A DNA stretch of 64,000 nucleotides from Zygnema cylindricum (lineage: Eukaryota; Streptophyta; Zygnematophyceae; Zygnematales; Zygnemataceae), in NCBI GenBank assembly GCA_037447655.1, contig JBBHKE010000247.1, positions 62,001-126,000 on the forward strand. Direction: 5' to 3'. Under the pieces are notes generated by a model. That model was not told the DNA's origin. It saw only the letters and a program-made list of their open reading frames with translations, and ran no database searches. Positions 10,701 to 22,752 of the stretch are shown piece after piece. Position numbers and translations under genes: made by a program. Numbering within the stretch: the stretch's first letter is position 1; the number at the start of each line of letters is the position of its first letter.

Positions 10701-11699
10701 TCCCGCAAACTTCAATTTAGCTATTTTTTGTTTTCGGTCGCTAATCTTCTCGATATGTCGCGCAGACTCCATTTGTTTGCGAATTGACGATCGTGCAATG
10801 TGTCTAATGCCGTACTCAATGATACTTTATTCACTTCTGCTATTCTTTTAACTTCTACCAAGATGACGTTCCAATTATAAAACTTCCGAGATTCTCTTTT
10901 CCTCCAACTAGTTCCACTTTTTTCCAATTTTGCGATGGAAGGGAGTCCACCTATGCCATCATGATACGCTTCCCACACATCTTTTACCGTGTGTAGTCAA
11001 GCCCCAATTTGTGTCATCAAAGGAACTTGATTTGAGTTTTCTTTTGATGGAACAGGAGGTGCAAATTCTTCAGTTGTTCTTGTCGTGTCTACATGGGTTT
11101 CATTTCGGTCGCCTTCAGTTTGAAGAGGATTATGTTCAGGAGTCCCGATTCCCATGGACGATTCACCTTCTGATGGTCTATTTTGATTTGGTCTATTGTG
11201 ATTTTGAAAGGGTTCTCTTTCATAGAGCGTCTCTCCGTGACCGTTCATCATCTGCATACTACACATTTTCTCACTGAAGTTCTCATCTATATGACACATT
11301 TTGTCTTCCAAGCTCGAAACTGTCTCTTTTACATAACACATTTCTTCGGCAATAAAATCATTTTTTTTTCCACAAGTTTGGCTCCACATAAATAAAGAAT
11401 CAACAGATTTTCCCACCTGTGATATAGTGATCGGCACATTCGTTTCGGCATCTGCAATTGAAGCCCACATGTGTGATGCTTCAAAACAGGTTTTTTTGAC
11501 TTCGTCTTTGAACGACGACCATAAATGAGATTGGAACAGTTTGTGTTTGAAGATGGGAAGATCAGGGAATAAATCTTGGAAAAAAACAAGATCTTGTAAA
11601 AACACAGTTTTTAACCATAACATAGTTTGAAGAAAATTCTAGACGCTTAAATCCCGTTCAGATTTTGGAGCTCGAGCATTTTTCTGCACAAAAAAACAT

Positions 11700-12060
11700 T
11701 TGTATGTTTTTAATAGAAGAATAATTCATTAGATATAAAACAAAAAAAGAATATGACGGAGAGAAAAAAAAAGAAAAAAAAAGAGGGAAAGAGAAAAAAA
11801 GAAAATAAAAATAACAAGTAGAGGAAAAACAAATTATCCAAAAATATATATGAAAAATAACTTAAAAACAGGAAAAACAATTGAAAACCATAGAAAAAGC
11901 AATTGAAAATATAGAAAAAACAATTGAAAAGACAAAAAAAAAACAAACAAAAAAAAAGTAAAAAAATAGAAAAAAAACAAATATATATATAACAAAAAAA
12001 ATGAAATAAGATAAAGAAAATGTGACGAACATAAAACACAAAATATTACTTAACACAAAA
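11700..12060. other. A-rich low-complexity, probable Crypton intron
   Basis: Almost pure A with scattered G, T and C, giving spurious Phe-rich minus-strand ORFs. It lies between the exon ending IFWPWVE and the FLQDLVFF exon, so it is most simply read as intronic. Confidence 0.55.
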
Positions 12061-13072
12061 TAAACATGATATAAATGGTGATGATATAAATGGTGAAAGT
12101 TGTTTTAAACATACCGCTGGCAGCTCAGTATATGCCGTTTCGACCCACGGCCAAAATATAGCACAAAGAGTAGTAGGGGGTTTCACTTTGGAACGAGGTA
12201 GAAAATATTTATTGGTGTTGTTTTCGTGGCCGGAAGCTTGAAGTAGAATGTCCGTTGGCTAATCCGTGACATACGAAAACGAAAAATGGTCAGACGTCCA
12301 ACGTCCCATCACTTTGATGGCTTCTCGATCAACACTCAAATATTTACCATAAAGAAAAATCAAATTTGGAAAATTAGAACATACATAACAAAACTTGGTT
12401 ATTTAAAATAAATGCATGATAAAAATCAAATGATAAGTTTACAAAAACGCACCCTCCTGTTGCCAACATTGTCGCTCCTTGGCCACGTCCAGCATAGGTT
12501 TTATGTGATAAGGAAATATTTTTTGTTTTGAATGTTTTTTTTATGTACTGAAACTGTGTATTATAACAGAGAGGCTGTATGAACGGAGTTTTTTCTCCTT
12601 TTTCATCTTTCGCTAAAACTCTCCCTTTCGTGAAGGGTTCCCCATACCAAGTTTGTTTCGTCGTAAATTTGGGAACTGCGTTTTTATTTGTAGCGAATTC
12701 CCACCTCCAAAAAATCTGTTGGGCCATAGCACCTACTGGACAAATGAGAAAGTCCAAGTGGCGCATGCATCCGATAAATTCTGCACAACCATTCTGCGGA
12801 TAAAAAATACCATAAAAAAAACTCTAAAAAATTAGTAAAATTTGTTTTAGGATTATGTACGAAATATTAAAAAAATACACAATTTCGTTAAAGCTCCAAT
12901 TTTTAAAGATTACTTACTGTATTAGTTTTCCCATTTTTTGTAAACCCTTGTCCGGCCCAAGATAAAGAAGATCATACGAAAAAACATCCGCTAACTGAGC
13001 ATTTTTGGAATCATCGCCACGACTGAGACACGCATGGTTCATAATAAATTGACTCCTACAAAAAACAAAAAC

Positions 13073-13320
13073 AAAACATCAAAGAGACAAAAAATGACAA
13101 TGTTACAAAAATAGTGAAAGCTTCCTTTGACAAAAATGCATATTTGTTCCCAAAAACCAAAAATTGTTTCACAACAAAAATAAACAAAATAACACAAACA
13201 GAAAAAATGACAATGTTACAAATATAATAGCAGCCTTTAAAAGAATGTATTACTCTTCTCAAAAATACAAAAATTGCACATAACTTTTGTCCCCGTTTTA
13301 AAAAAAACACACCCAATAAA
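13073..13320. repeat. Tandem duplication inside a Crypton intron
   Basis: About 124-bp unit repeated twice, marked by 'aaaaaatgacaatgttacaa' at about 13087 and 13206. It lies wholly within the intron bounded by 13396 and 13058. Confidence 0.6.
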
Positions 13321-13796
13321 ATAAAATGTAAAGTAAAAAACAACATAAATAATAAAACATGGAATACAAGATTTCGTATTTTTATCGATACATACCTCAC
13401 TTGAATGCTGGTGTACGGTTCAATCCCCAATTTTTTTTCTTTGTGCTTTCTTTCGGCCAACTCCAACCAAAATGTTAAAAAACCTTTGTAATATTCGAGA
13501 GAATAGGCTTCTCGTATGCCTTCCTGGCGGTCTTCATGGTTATTTTTTTTTAAATTTGATGTATTTGTTTTTAGATTCTTGTAAAAGTTTTTGGATAATA
13601 TTGTTGTCTCCAAGGCTTTCACCACCCCTTCCTTTTATGGCTAATTGCGTTTTATATGAGTCTTGGAGTCCTTTCACCCATTGTATGAGTGTGGTATAAC
13701 TTTTATCTTTGTTGGTTTCTAATAGTCCAATAACCCCATCAGGTGTAATAGCTACATTGGGGTGCCCTTGTGCCTCCCAAAATTTTGCATACCGAT

Positions 13797-13962
13797 TTAA
13801 ACCAACTCGATAAGCTGATTCTGTGTTTGGGTTACGCTTTTTCAATGTATCTTTGATGATCCGTGCTCTATCTGACGATTTAAACCAACTCGATAAGCTG
13901 ATTATGTGTTTGGATTACGCTTTTTCAATGTATCTTTGATGATCCGTGCTCTATCTGATTCA
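13797..13962. repeat. 84-bp tandem duplication in Crypton coding sequence
   Basis: The block from 'ttaaaccaactcgataagct' to 'gatccgtgctctatctga' occurs twice, at about 13796-13877 and 13880-13960. Both encode the same DRARIIKDTLKKRNPNT segment. One copy is an inactivating insertion in the recombinase N-terminus. Confidence 0.85.
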
Positions 13963-14276
13963 GTATATTGTGGGGGGTCTTGTATTCCTACATTGTTATC
14001 GTCATCTTCTAAATGAGCAATTTTTTGACAGTTTTCAAATGTAAGCCCTGATACAATACCAGGTAAAATTTGGAAAATTCCTTTACGCCAAGAAAACATT
14101 GAAAATAAAATTTTATGAAGAAGAAAAAAAAATAAACATAATATAACGAAAACAATAAGAAAAACCTTTAAAAAGTTTAATTTAAAAGGAAAGAGTTGAA
14201 AGAAAACAAGTAAATGAATAAAAAAAGATGAAATAAAAACAAGAAAATAAATACAAAAATAGAAATACAAAACTGT

Positions 14277-14396
14277 AGGATTTAAGGTTAGGCTGCAGGA
14301 TTTAGGGTTAGGCTGCAGGATTTAGGATTAGGCTGTAGGATTTAAGGTTAGGCTGTAGGATTTAGGGTTAGGCTGTAGGATTTAAGAATAATCCGT
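14277..14396. repeat. 20-bp minisatellite, six copies
   Basis: Consensus aggatttagggttaggctgt repeated head to tail six times; the last copy is diverged. It contains TTTAGGG-like heptamers but the 20-bp period is not a plant telomere repeat. Confidence 0.9.
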
Positions 14397-14399
14397 AAA

Positions 14400-15860
14400 A
14401 TTTAGCTCTAGGTTTTAACACTTGATACGTTAAAACGTAAATCCAAACCTATGGTTAAAACGTACGTAATAAATGAATTAACGTACGTCCATATTTACTT
14501 ACGTCTCAAAACAATACAATTTGAAACGAAATCATTTGCGATACATATTGAAAAAAAATTAGTTCACATTTGAGCATACGAAATTTGCGCGGAGGGTTAA
14601 TGTGCATTAAAGAGTACGGAGCGTACGGAATTGGCGCGGAGAGGTATTATACATTGAATAGTACGTAATTCAACATTACCACATACGGACATCCGCGAGT
14701 AGAGTTAATCTACATTGAAAAGTACGAAATTTCACTTTCGACCGTACGAAAATCGATAAATAACGTCACATTTTGGAGTAAGTAAATCGTACACGCGGAT
14801 TTGTCTTGTACTTTAGAAATTTAAATATACTTCTCCGCTTTCAAAATACCTTCTCCTCTTTTCAAAATACTACAATAATGACCGTAAGATATTTTTATAC
14901 TCTCCGCGTATGATCCGCATTTCACGTAGCGTACTAAAAAAAATTTCGCCTGCGGCGCCAATATGACTGTATTTTTTTTTGTTGTTTTTAATGTCATACG
15001 TGAAGTGTTCTCACGTAATGCGCGGCAATTTTTTTTTTTGTTTTTAATGGTAAAGGTTTAAGTGTTCTCACGTGACGCGCGACTTAATTGTTCGACGGAT
15101 TAAATGGTAGTGCTTAAAGTGTGAACGAAAATTATAATATGGAGATATTTGGAGTCGCCAACGCGATTTACATGTTCTCATACGACGCGCGTGACGCTAT
15201 TTGTGGTAACTGCTCTATATGAGAATGCTTTGAGTATGAACACTTTATTTTTCTTTTTTTTTTCATGTCCATCTGACCTAATCCGCGAGGAGACTGTTAA
15301 AAAAAATTTCTCCGCGCTTCGCGCGATAATTTTCTGTCCTTATCAATAACTGGGAGGGATTTACATCACCCGGGCAAAATCCTCCTCAAAGGTCTCCGCC
15401 GCCCGCCAAATAGGACCTCCCCCCAATGTCTAATACCACTACGGTACTAACACTATTCATTTCGCGAATCTTACAAAAAGATAAGGGCCGCAAATCGTAA
15501 TCTATTGTAAAGTGTTAATTATGCACTTTATGCGGTGTTTCCAAAAATATGTTTAATTATTATATCAATATAACGCGACAGATCTTACTTATTGGCTTAC
15601 TCATACATCGTACATTATTGCAAAGTGTTAATTATGCGTTTTATACCGCGTTTCCACAAATATATCATATTATTATGTCAATGTCACGCGACATGTAGTC
15701 ATTATTAGTTAATAAATCAGTGGAAATCAAATTATTACGTCAATTTCCCAAGACAAATCCTAATTATTAGCTTACTCACATGTTTCAAACAATAAATCGA
15801 TAAATATGAATGCTATTTAAGTTTGAAAAAATTGACCACAATTCAAACAAAACCTAGTCA
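14400..15860. other. Non-coding between Crypton and hAT
   Basis: AT-rich with scattered 'gtacg' motifs. Two related 'gtgttctcacgtRaYgcgcg' stretches lie at 15008-15030 and 15063-15080. It may contain the hAT 5' end, but I could not identify its terminal repeat. Confidence 0.4.
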
Positions 15861-15869
15861 TACACCAAA

Positions 15870-18105
15870 ATGGACAAAAGCATTCTCGCTTCTCTTAAAA
15901 CTACAATCCAAAACGAACTTCAAAAATCGAAAAATGGTGAAACTGCTAAGTATTACCTAGTGAAAGAAAGCAAGGCCACTTCAAGTTGTTGGAAAAAATT
16001 TGAACATGTCTATGAAACTAAAACATCAAACAAATACATAGTAAAGGGGGGAGGTTTAGTGACTTGTAATACATGTTTCGTAGTTTATCAATACAAGTCA
16101 ACAAACGGTACTTCAACAATTAACACTCACACGTGTTTAGCTTTGGGCGACATGGATAGTTCTAGAGGATATCTTCGTAATTTTCTTTCAAAAACGGAGG
16201 CGAAAACGAGTGACCGAATTTTTTTTCGAAAATGGTGGCGTTGATGTGTTGCGAGGACCTTCGACCATTCTCGATGGTCGACGGTTCAGGTATGATTTAT
16301 TTTGAAGTACATTTATGATGGCATTAATGTATATGTCATTATAACTTGTTTTGTTAATAAATTTATATTATTGAGCTTCATCACTATTTTCTTATCTATA
16401 ATTTATATTCGTACGCTTATTTTTATTTTTTTATTATTATTTGGTTTGTCATGATGTTATTTTGATATAAACCTTATTTATTGATCATGGTTAATAATTG
16501 TATGCTATTTTCTTATTCGTTTTTTTTTTGTTCCCAGGTTTTCAAGCATTTTGTCAAGCATTATTTGATGTTGGTGTTTCGTCCAACAAAAGTGTTGACA
16601 TCGATCAACTACTCCCGTCCGCCAATGGCGTAAAAACTACATTATATCTTCTTCCAAAGATATTCGTAGTTTGATCATCCCAAAACTTAAAGAAAATATT
16701 GATAACAATATTTTTGTCGCATTTACGACCGATCTCTGGACCGAGACAATAAAAAGAACCTCATTCATGTCAGTAACGGCTCATTTTATTGACAAAGAAT
16801 TTAAACTTCATGCTCGGACGCTTCAAGTCGATCATTTTCCGGAGGAAAAACATACCGCGGAAAATGTTTTAACGGCTTTCAAAAATTGTTTGACCAATTT
16901 TGAATTGTCCAATTTTGATGTTTTGGCAAATCGTTGCGTTGTTGTGACCGACAGTGGCTCTAACATGTGTGCGACTGAAGGTCTACCGAGTATGTTTACT
17001 TGGATACCTTGCGCGGACCATAAAATTGCTACAATTGTGACAACGATTTTGAACAAGAGCGGAACTTCCAAAAAATACAAATACGATGTGGAAGTTCCTA
17101 AATTCTTTGATCTAATAGATGCGTGTAAATCATTGGTCACGTTTTTCAAACAAAGTAATTTACAAAATCTTTTGAAAAACACTTTAAAACAAGAAAACGC
17201 AACGCGGTGGAATTCTTTGCTCCGAATGCTTAAGAGTATTTATGATGCATTCAATGAGATAGGACCAATCGCTCAAGCAAAAAATAAATTGATACTTTTT
17301 GCTTGTATCGATAAGACTCACCTTACTGAACTTATTCGATTTTTGGAAAGGTTTCAAGAAGTGACCCTAATGTTGGAAAAGTTCAAAGAACCAACTTTAC
17401 ATTTGGAGCTAACGTTTGAACTAACGTCTCTGCATAACCACTGTAAGATAAGAAAAACATCTTACAATGACGGTGAAAAAGAATGCCCGGCCGATTCCCC
17501 AAACTTGCAAAAATCGAAAGAACTTTTTATGAAATTTGCGTTACCGAAGTGGGGCCTTCATGAGTATCATATTATCGCGGCTCTCTTAGATCCCCGACAA
17601 AAACAAAAGCTTGAAATAATTGGGGTATCGAAAACCGAAATTGAAAGCGCTAGGGTCAAACTTGGAGAACTTGCTAACGACATAGGTGATGACGTTGATT
17701 TCGGTAGTCCTCAACGTATCACAAAAAAACGAAAAATATCGCAAAATATGGACGGTTTCCACAATTTTTTTGGTGAGTGCGATGACGAAAATGAGCTTTT
17801 TATTACCACCGATAAATAAACGCTCGTTAGTGACGAATTGAAACGTTATTTTGATTTAAAATTAACCAACGACGAAAGATTGAACTTTAACATACTTCAA
17901 TGGTGGAAAAAAAAATCATATGTACGTGCGAAAAATGGAGGATTTCCTATTCTAGCCGGTGTTGCTAGATCTATTCTAGCTATTCTGGCTTCTAGTTGAA
18001 TGTCAGAATGCAATTTTTTGGATGCCGGGAACAGGATAACAAAGAAGAGGAGCGCACTAGCGGCTTCAATTGTTAGTGATCTTTTGTGTGTTAGATGTAA
18101 CCGAG
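15870..18105 (+). pseudogene. hAT-superfamily transposase, decayed
   Basis: Exon 1 (15870-16289) starts MDKSILASLK and carries a BED-type zinc finger: CWKKFEHVYE, then VTCNTCFVVYQ (C-x2-C) and NTHTC. An intron of 248 bp (16290-16537, GT...AG) follows GPSTILDGRRFR. Exon 2 opens with FQAFCQALFDVGVSSNKS and continues through the RNase H-like core (FTTDLWTET with first acidic residue, VVTDSGSNM, IPCADHKIATI). It ends in the hAT dimerisation region ILQWWKKKS...FPILAGVARSILAILASS (about 17880-18000). Breaks: frameshifts near 16215 and 16640, a stop at 17817-17819, and a TGA at about 17998 directly after the SS of the dimerisation motif. Family assignment is firm; the element is inactive here. TIRs and the 8-bp TSD were not found. 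Confidence 0.85.
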
Positions 18106-18109
18106 ATCT

Positions 18110-18690
18110 TTTAAATGCATAGTTTTTTGTTTTGTTTTGTTTTCTAATTATTGTTATTTTTTTAGTATTTGTTCTACATATACATTTTTTTCTCTATCAC
18201 AATTTTTCTAGTGTTTATCTTTTTTTTTTCTTAAACCGGAATGTTTATTTTTACCAAATTACCAAAGCGAAGTATTTATACCACATTTAGATTTATATAT
18301 TTTGTGTAGTTTTTAGGTTTGAGGTTGAGAATTTGTATAGTAGAGTCGAAAATAGGACAAGGTTGTGATTTGATTTTTCATATATTTGATACCACAAAAT
18401 ATGTTTTGATTTTTTTGCTCATCACAATGTGTTTCTTGCTAATTGATTTTCTATGTGAAAAACTAAGACTGTTTTTGTAAACCTTCATAATTAAAACTTT
18501 ACCTTTTTTGCATAATTCATAACATAGTATTGTAGTCGAAAGAAAAACTGTCCGAAAAATTGTAGCGAAAATTTAGATTTGCGAGAGAATAAACATTAAC
18601 ATCACATAATAAAGTTAACAATATTATTTAAAGACGTGGACTATATATAACCTGCCACGTCTCTTTGCATTAAATAGTATCATTAATCAT
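18110..18690. other. AT-rich, hAT 3' flank
   Basis: No gene. 18600-18690 shares the 'atttaaRgacgtggac' and 'ctgccacgtctc' block with the small TIR element at 7842-8044. Confidence 0.4.
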
Positions 18691-18702
18691 AATTTTCCAT
18701 TA

Positions 18703-19256
18703 ACACTACACCGCGAATCGTAATTAGCATTATTAACGCTAATTCCGTCACCACGAATTCTGACCCAAAAACCTTATAAAGAGTAAATAACTCTAAATTT
18801 TTCTTTACATTATTTAAGGTAGTTTTTTAATCAGCGTTAACAACTTTAGTATAGTGTCGTTTTAAATAGTGTGGCTTGACCGTGCAAAATTGTACCGCAT
18901 TAACGACAAAAGTACAAAAAATGATTTAATATATGTCGTCATGATGTAATTGCGTTTTCACAAACCGCGTAGTGCAAACGTCATAATGACGTTAAATTGT
19001 ACGTTTGTCTGTATGTGTACCTAAAAATCGGATAATTATGACGTGAAATTGTCCGTTTTCACAAACCGCGTAGTGGAAATGTCATAATGACGTGAAATTG
19101 TATGTTTGTTAGATTTTGTAAAGCGGATACTTATTATTGACAGAAACCTAAATTAGAGCTATTGATAAACTAGAGTACAACTTTGTTTTGAAAAAACAAA
19201 AAAATCTACACTGGAATGGATAACATTAATTATTTATTTACGATGATTACGATTCA
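18703..19256. mobile_element. TIR element, TACACCGYGAATCG family
   Basis: Left end TACACCGCGAATCGTAATTA (18703) and reverse-complemented right end TACACCGTGAATCGTAATCA (19256) form an inverted pair about 550 bp apart. The interior has repeated 'cataatgacgt(t/g)aaattgt' segments. No convincing TSD. Confidence 0.5.
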
Positions 19257-19309
19257 CGGTGTAATAAATGCTTAACGTTAATAAAAACGAGCGTTGTCAT
19301 TTTGTACCT

Positions 19310-19505
19310 TTTCGGTTACGGGCAGGCACGTTTGGTCGCTAGAAATCGAGTTTCGGTTTTTTTTTTCTTCGTAAACGACGGTCGGTTAACGGTTAACAAT
19401 TTTGGAGCGTGACAAAACTCGGTCGGGCGTCGGTTACTCAGATTTAAAAAAAAAAAAACGGTCGGTTTCGGGTATGAAATTTTTTGACTTTTGCGACCTC
19501 TGCCC
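19310..19505. mobile_element. Mutator-type MITE, right-half fragment
   Basis: Matches the right half of the 40558-41148 element: 'tcgctagaaatcgagtttcg', 'gtcggttaacggttaacaat', 'ttttggagcgtgaca', 'ggtcgggcgtcggttactca' and the end 'cttttgcgacctct'. The left half is missing. Confidence 0.6.
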
Positions 19506-19741
19506 CTTGCCTATATTTGATATGTACCAAAATTTGGGTACCCGAAAATCAATATATCGCCTCGATATATCGAGAAGCTTAAAATCGCTATGCTTACGTG
19601 ATATATCGGCCGATATTTCGATATATTTTAATCGTGATATATCGATGTAATGCTAGGTCAATTTTTTTTCAAAATTCCCGAAAAAATCTAAGACAGTTGT
19701 ACTGAAATATACGGAAACATACGAAAATGAACCCTATAAAC

Positions 19742-20211
19742 CATAGATGTTCAAACCATTTAGTACTAACGATTCTATCGCGGCAAATTATACGTAAGTA
19801 ACGAATTGAACAATTTGAAAAAAATGTTAAAACCGTTAGTGATTTGGTATCCGTAATATTCCATACATGTAAAAAAAATTCCGTACGATCGTACAAAATT
19901 AAAACTTACCGCGCACAAATGGTGTAACACTGCAACGTCTCTTTTCGTAAAAGTACGTACATTTTCGGTAAAATCCCGTACATTTCCATAGAATTTCGTA
20001 CATTTCCCGTAAAAGTTATGTTCAGTTTACCGGACAGAAAGTACTAAGAAGTGCAACGTTCTTTCGTCAAAGTCCCTACATTTCCCGTAAATTTTCCGTT
20101 CAGTTTACCAACAGAAAGTACTCCACGTTTTAGTGCGATTTCTTCGAAAGTCACGAATTATACGTAAAAATCAGACAAAAAGGAAAAAATCGCACGATTT
20201 GAACAACAGTG
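19742..20211 (+). mobile_element. hAT-type MITE, family M, copy A (470 bp)
   Basis: Starts CATAGATGTTCAAA and ends TTTGAACAACAGTG, degenerate versions of the family TIR CATAGTTGTTCAAA. It is flanked by CTATAAAC and CTAAAAAC (7 of 8 matching), the 8-bp duplication length of hAT elements. Interior has repeated 'ccgtacatttcc' and 'acagaaagtac' segments shared with the copies at 48587 and 49665. It lacks the tRNA-like segment those copies have. Confidence 0.75.
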
Positions 20212-20773
20212 CTAAAAACCCTAAAATCCCGCATAAATAACCCTAAAATGCACTGAAATGTACGAAAATGTATAAAAATTGTATGGGTGCACAGTAAGGT
20301 ACGAATTTCATTAACTTTTCAAAACCCTAAAAAATGCGCACTGTGCGTAGTATTCGTTACACCGCTGATCGTTATTAGTGTTTAGAAATTATTATTTTTA
20401 AAAATTAATTAGGGTTATTTACGCTAATTTGAGTTTGTCAAGATTTCGAAAAAAAAATTACTCTAATAGATCAAAAACGTTGATTTGGGTACAACGGATC
20501 TGCCATCAGAATCTTCACAGTAAAATAGGTAGAGGTACAGAATTTGACAAATCGTACACCGTCTTACTCTAATTTATTTATAAATTTAATTTGGGTTATC
20601 TCACGTATAATTAATACGCGATCAACATCTTTGCCCTTAAATAGGTACGATCTCATTCTGTCTTATATTCTGAGCGCAGTTTTACATGCGATCGCAGTTA
20701 TTTCAATCCATGTTTCCTACTTTTTTACTTAACAAAGTACCATGGACTACCACGTCTATACACAACTTTAGAC

Positions 20774-21279
20774 TTGGAGCGATGCAAGCTACGAGACATG
20801 CCAAGCCGCCGCTCCACCCCTGGATTCATTTTGAAGATTGGAAGTGGAACATGCTGCTGGAGCAGCAAGCTTCAAAAAGTCACAGCTCAGTCTACAATGG
20901 AGGCTGAATACATGGCAGCAAGCTTCAGAAAGTCACAGCTCAGTCTACAATGGAGGCTGAATACATGGCAGCCAGCTCAGCTGTCAAGGAGTTACTTTGG
21001 GTAAAGAATCTCCTTCAAGAACTTCGTTTCATGCAATCTGGACCCCAAATAGTGTGGTGTGACAACTAGGCAGCTATAACAATTACATCTAACCCGAGTC
21101 ATCATTTCAAAAGCAAACACATTGATATCAAGTTGCATTTTGTAAGAGAGAAGGTGATGAACATAATTTTAAAGCTCGGTTATATGCCAGATAAGAAGAT
21201 GGTAGGAGATATGATGACTAAGCCTTTACTTGCACCTAAATTGCAGTTTTGTAGAGAGGCATGTGAACTTAGTGGTTGA
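20774..21279 (+). pseudogene. Ty1/copia fragment D: RNase H C-terminal part
   Basis: Begins TWSDASY, runs through FILKIGSGTCCWSSKLQKV and AQSTMEAEYMAAS, and ends CREACELSG before a TGA (21277-21279). This is the last part of a copia RNase H, closer to element B than to A or C. A 53-bp tandem duplication (about 20866-20971) repeats the AQSTMEAEYMAAS segment out of frame, and CAG is changed to TAG in the WCDNQAA motif (near 21066). It is followed by a polypurine tract and LTR. Confidence 0.85.
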
Positions 21280-21302
21280 GAGAGTCTAATGGTTTAGGGG
21301 AG

Positions 21303-22150
21303 TGTTGTTTTGGAAGCCTACAGTCCTCTCTATATCTCGTGTGTGAGAATGAGATTCCAGACTTTGTCAATTTTTTATAAAGACTGAATTGGCGGAGACA
21401 GGAGTTAGTGTGGTATGTAACTCCAAAGGAAGTGCATAGGTTGGGTACACTCCAGGGACACGTGTCAGTCCATGAGGGAGTCAAGGTTGTTTGATCCGGA
21501 CGACGAAGTACAAATTTATTTGGGGGCCAAATTCACACGTGGAGGTTTATCTTCGATGATGAATGAATGTAAGGATGGCGGATGGAGTCCGCCGTCATTT
21601 TTGGAAGAGAAATATTGGCTGCGTCGTCATTTCAGTGGACAAACTTTGATCGAGTACTATTTCATTTTAGCGGCAGTGAGGCTTTAAGGTTGATTAAATA
21701 TTGATACGGAAGACGGCCGGGTTTTTGTTTTGATAAATGTTAGTGTACCATTCAACCACGGTAATTGTGGTACGTTGTAGATCAGTTGTAGGCTCACTTA
21801 TATATGTAGGACTTAGAATATTATGTAGTTAGGAATTTCATGTATGAAAAACTGTAAAGCAATTTTTGAGAGTTTTTGAATTGTAGGATCATTGTGATCT
21901 TTTGGCAAAACCTTGTGAAAGTCTGCATGTGGTTTTTTTGGTGTATTGTCTTTATTGTGGAAAAATTACAGACCTACGGTGTGTCTTGTTTGCTTGGAGC
22001 TTTATCATGAAGTTGGTCATTTTGTGGGTTTTCGTGAGAGTTTCCTCTTTTGTGATTTGACTCTTATGGCAACTGTTGGTGCTTCTTCATCTTCTTCTGG
22101 TACACCAGCTGCCCCAAATCAACAGTTTTCCCCTTGTGTAAGTGTATGAA
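21303..22150 (+). repeat. LTR of copia fragment D (right end uncertain)
   Basis: A polypurine tract (ggtttaggggag, 21291-21302) immediately precedes TGTTGTTTTGGAAGCC, the expected LTR start. I could not fix its 3' boundary; sequence unrelated to fragment E continues to about 22150. Confidence 0.55.
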
Positions 22151-22159
22151 TTAATCATT

Positions 22160-22752
22160 TGATATGTTAGTTCTTGTTGCTGGATTGTACTGCTCTTGTA
22201 CACATCAACAAGAGCTTCCCAGATTTGTGCCGCCTTGACTACCCTTAGATGGGGGGTAGCCACTCCTTGAGTGAGATGCCTAAGGATAAGCGGCTACTTC
22301 GTTGTTGTAGTCCCAAATGTCTACATCATTCGCCTCTGTTTTGACTGCCCTTGTAGCTGACCCGGATGCAAAGGGTGGAGCAAGCGGAGTAAAAGTCTCC
22401 TTTCCCTTCTCCTTCCCAACTGACCCAAATGGAAGGGGTGGAGCAAGCGTAGTAAGAGTCTCCTTTCCCTTCTCTTTCCCTTTGTCAACGACCGTGCTCT
22501 CTCCATCATCCTCCTCGTCTCCTCCCATGTCTCCTCCTTTTGTTAAGATCCCCTAGAGAATATGACTCCACTGAAGCTAGGTGGAACTCCAAGTGTTGCA
22601 TATGGCCTCCTCACCCGACCACTCACTATCCCCTATAAGTGCTTCTCATGAAGCGCACCCTTGATCATGGTTTCCTAATAGATAAATCCTCTTCCGTTGA
22701 ATACAGGCATCCTAGAGGGTGGGCCTATAACGTGTAATTCTTTGGCCGCCAT
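22160..22752 (-). pseudogene. Ty1/copia fragment E: gag N-terminus
   Basis: Minus strand from ATG at 22752 reads MAAKELHVIGPPSR, MPVFNGRGFIY and then a stop, with further gag blocks KGKEKGKETLTTLAPPLP and NDVDIWDYNN parallel to gag of elements A and C. A block around KEKGKET is duplicated. The gag start lies inside the LTR, and the primer-binding site (22718-22732, one mismatch from the C element site apart from its first base) is translated as VIGPPS. Nothing downstream of gag remains. Confidence 0.7.

Larger units (their letters stand above)
10721..14060 (-). pseudogene. Crypton-type tyrosine-recombinase element gene, intron-containing and decayed
   Basis: Reading the minus strand, several exons together match the fungal/oomycete Crypton recombinase layout. 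First is an N-terminal SAM-like segment (13920-13540, KKRNPNTESAYRVGLNRYAK), then EYYKGFLTFWLELAERK (about 13500-13420). 13057-12911 gives MNHACLSRGDDSKNAQLADV, with LSRGDD as box-I-like arginine. 12797-12450 gives GCMRHLDFLICPVGAMAQ and SHKTYAGRGQGATML. 12335-12100 gives IKVMGRWTSD, YFLPRS and IFWPWVE. 11623-11000 starts FLQDLVFFQDLFPDLPIF, and 10991-10721 is a GCR1_C-like tail (DVWEAYHDGIGGLPS). Splice sites fit at 13396 (gtatgt), 13058 (ttttttgtag), 12908 (gtaagt), 12797 (ccgcag) and 12452 (gtgcgt). Damage: TAG at 12259-12261, catalytic-type His changed to Tyr at 12494-12496, frameshifts near 13550, 12945 and 10995. Neither ends nor TSDs were identified. Confidence 0.8.

Noticed and set aside
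11710-12056. Phe-rich minus-strand ORFs
   Set aside because: They come from A-rich low-complexity DNA that lies in a probable Crypton intron.
14277-14396. Interstitial telomere repeat
   Set aside because: The period is 20 bp, not the 7-bp TTTAGGG unit.
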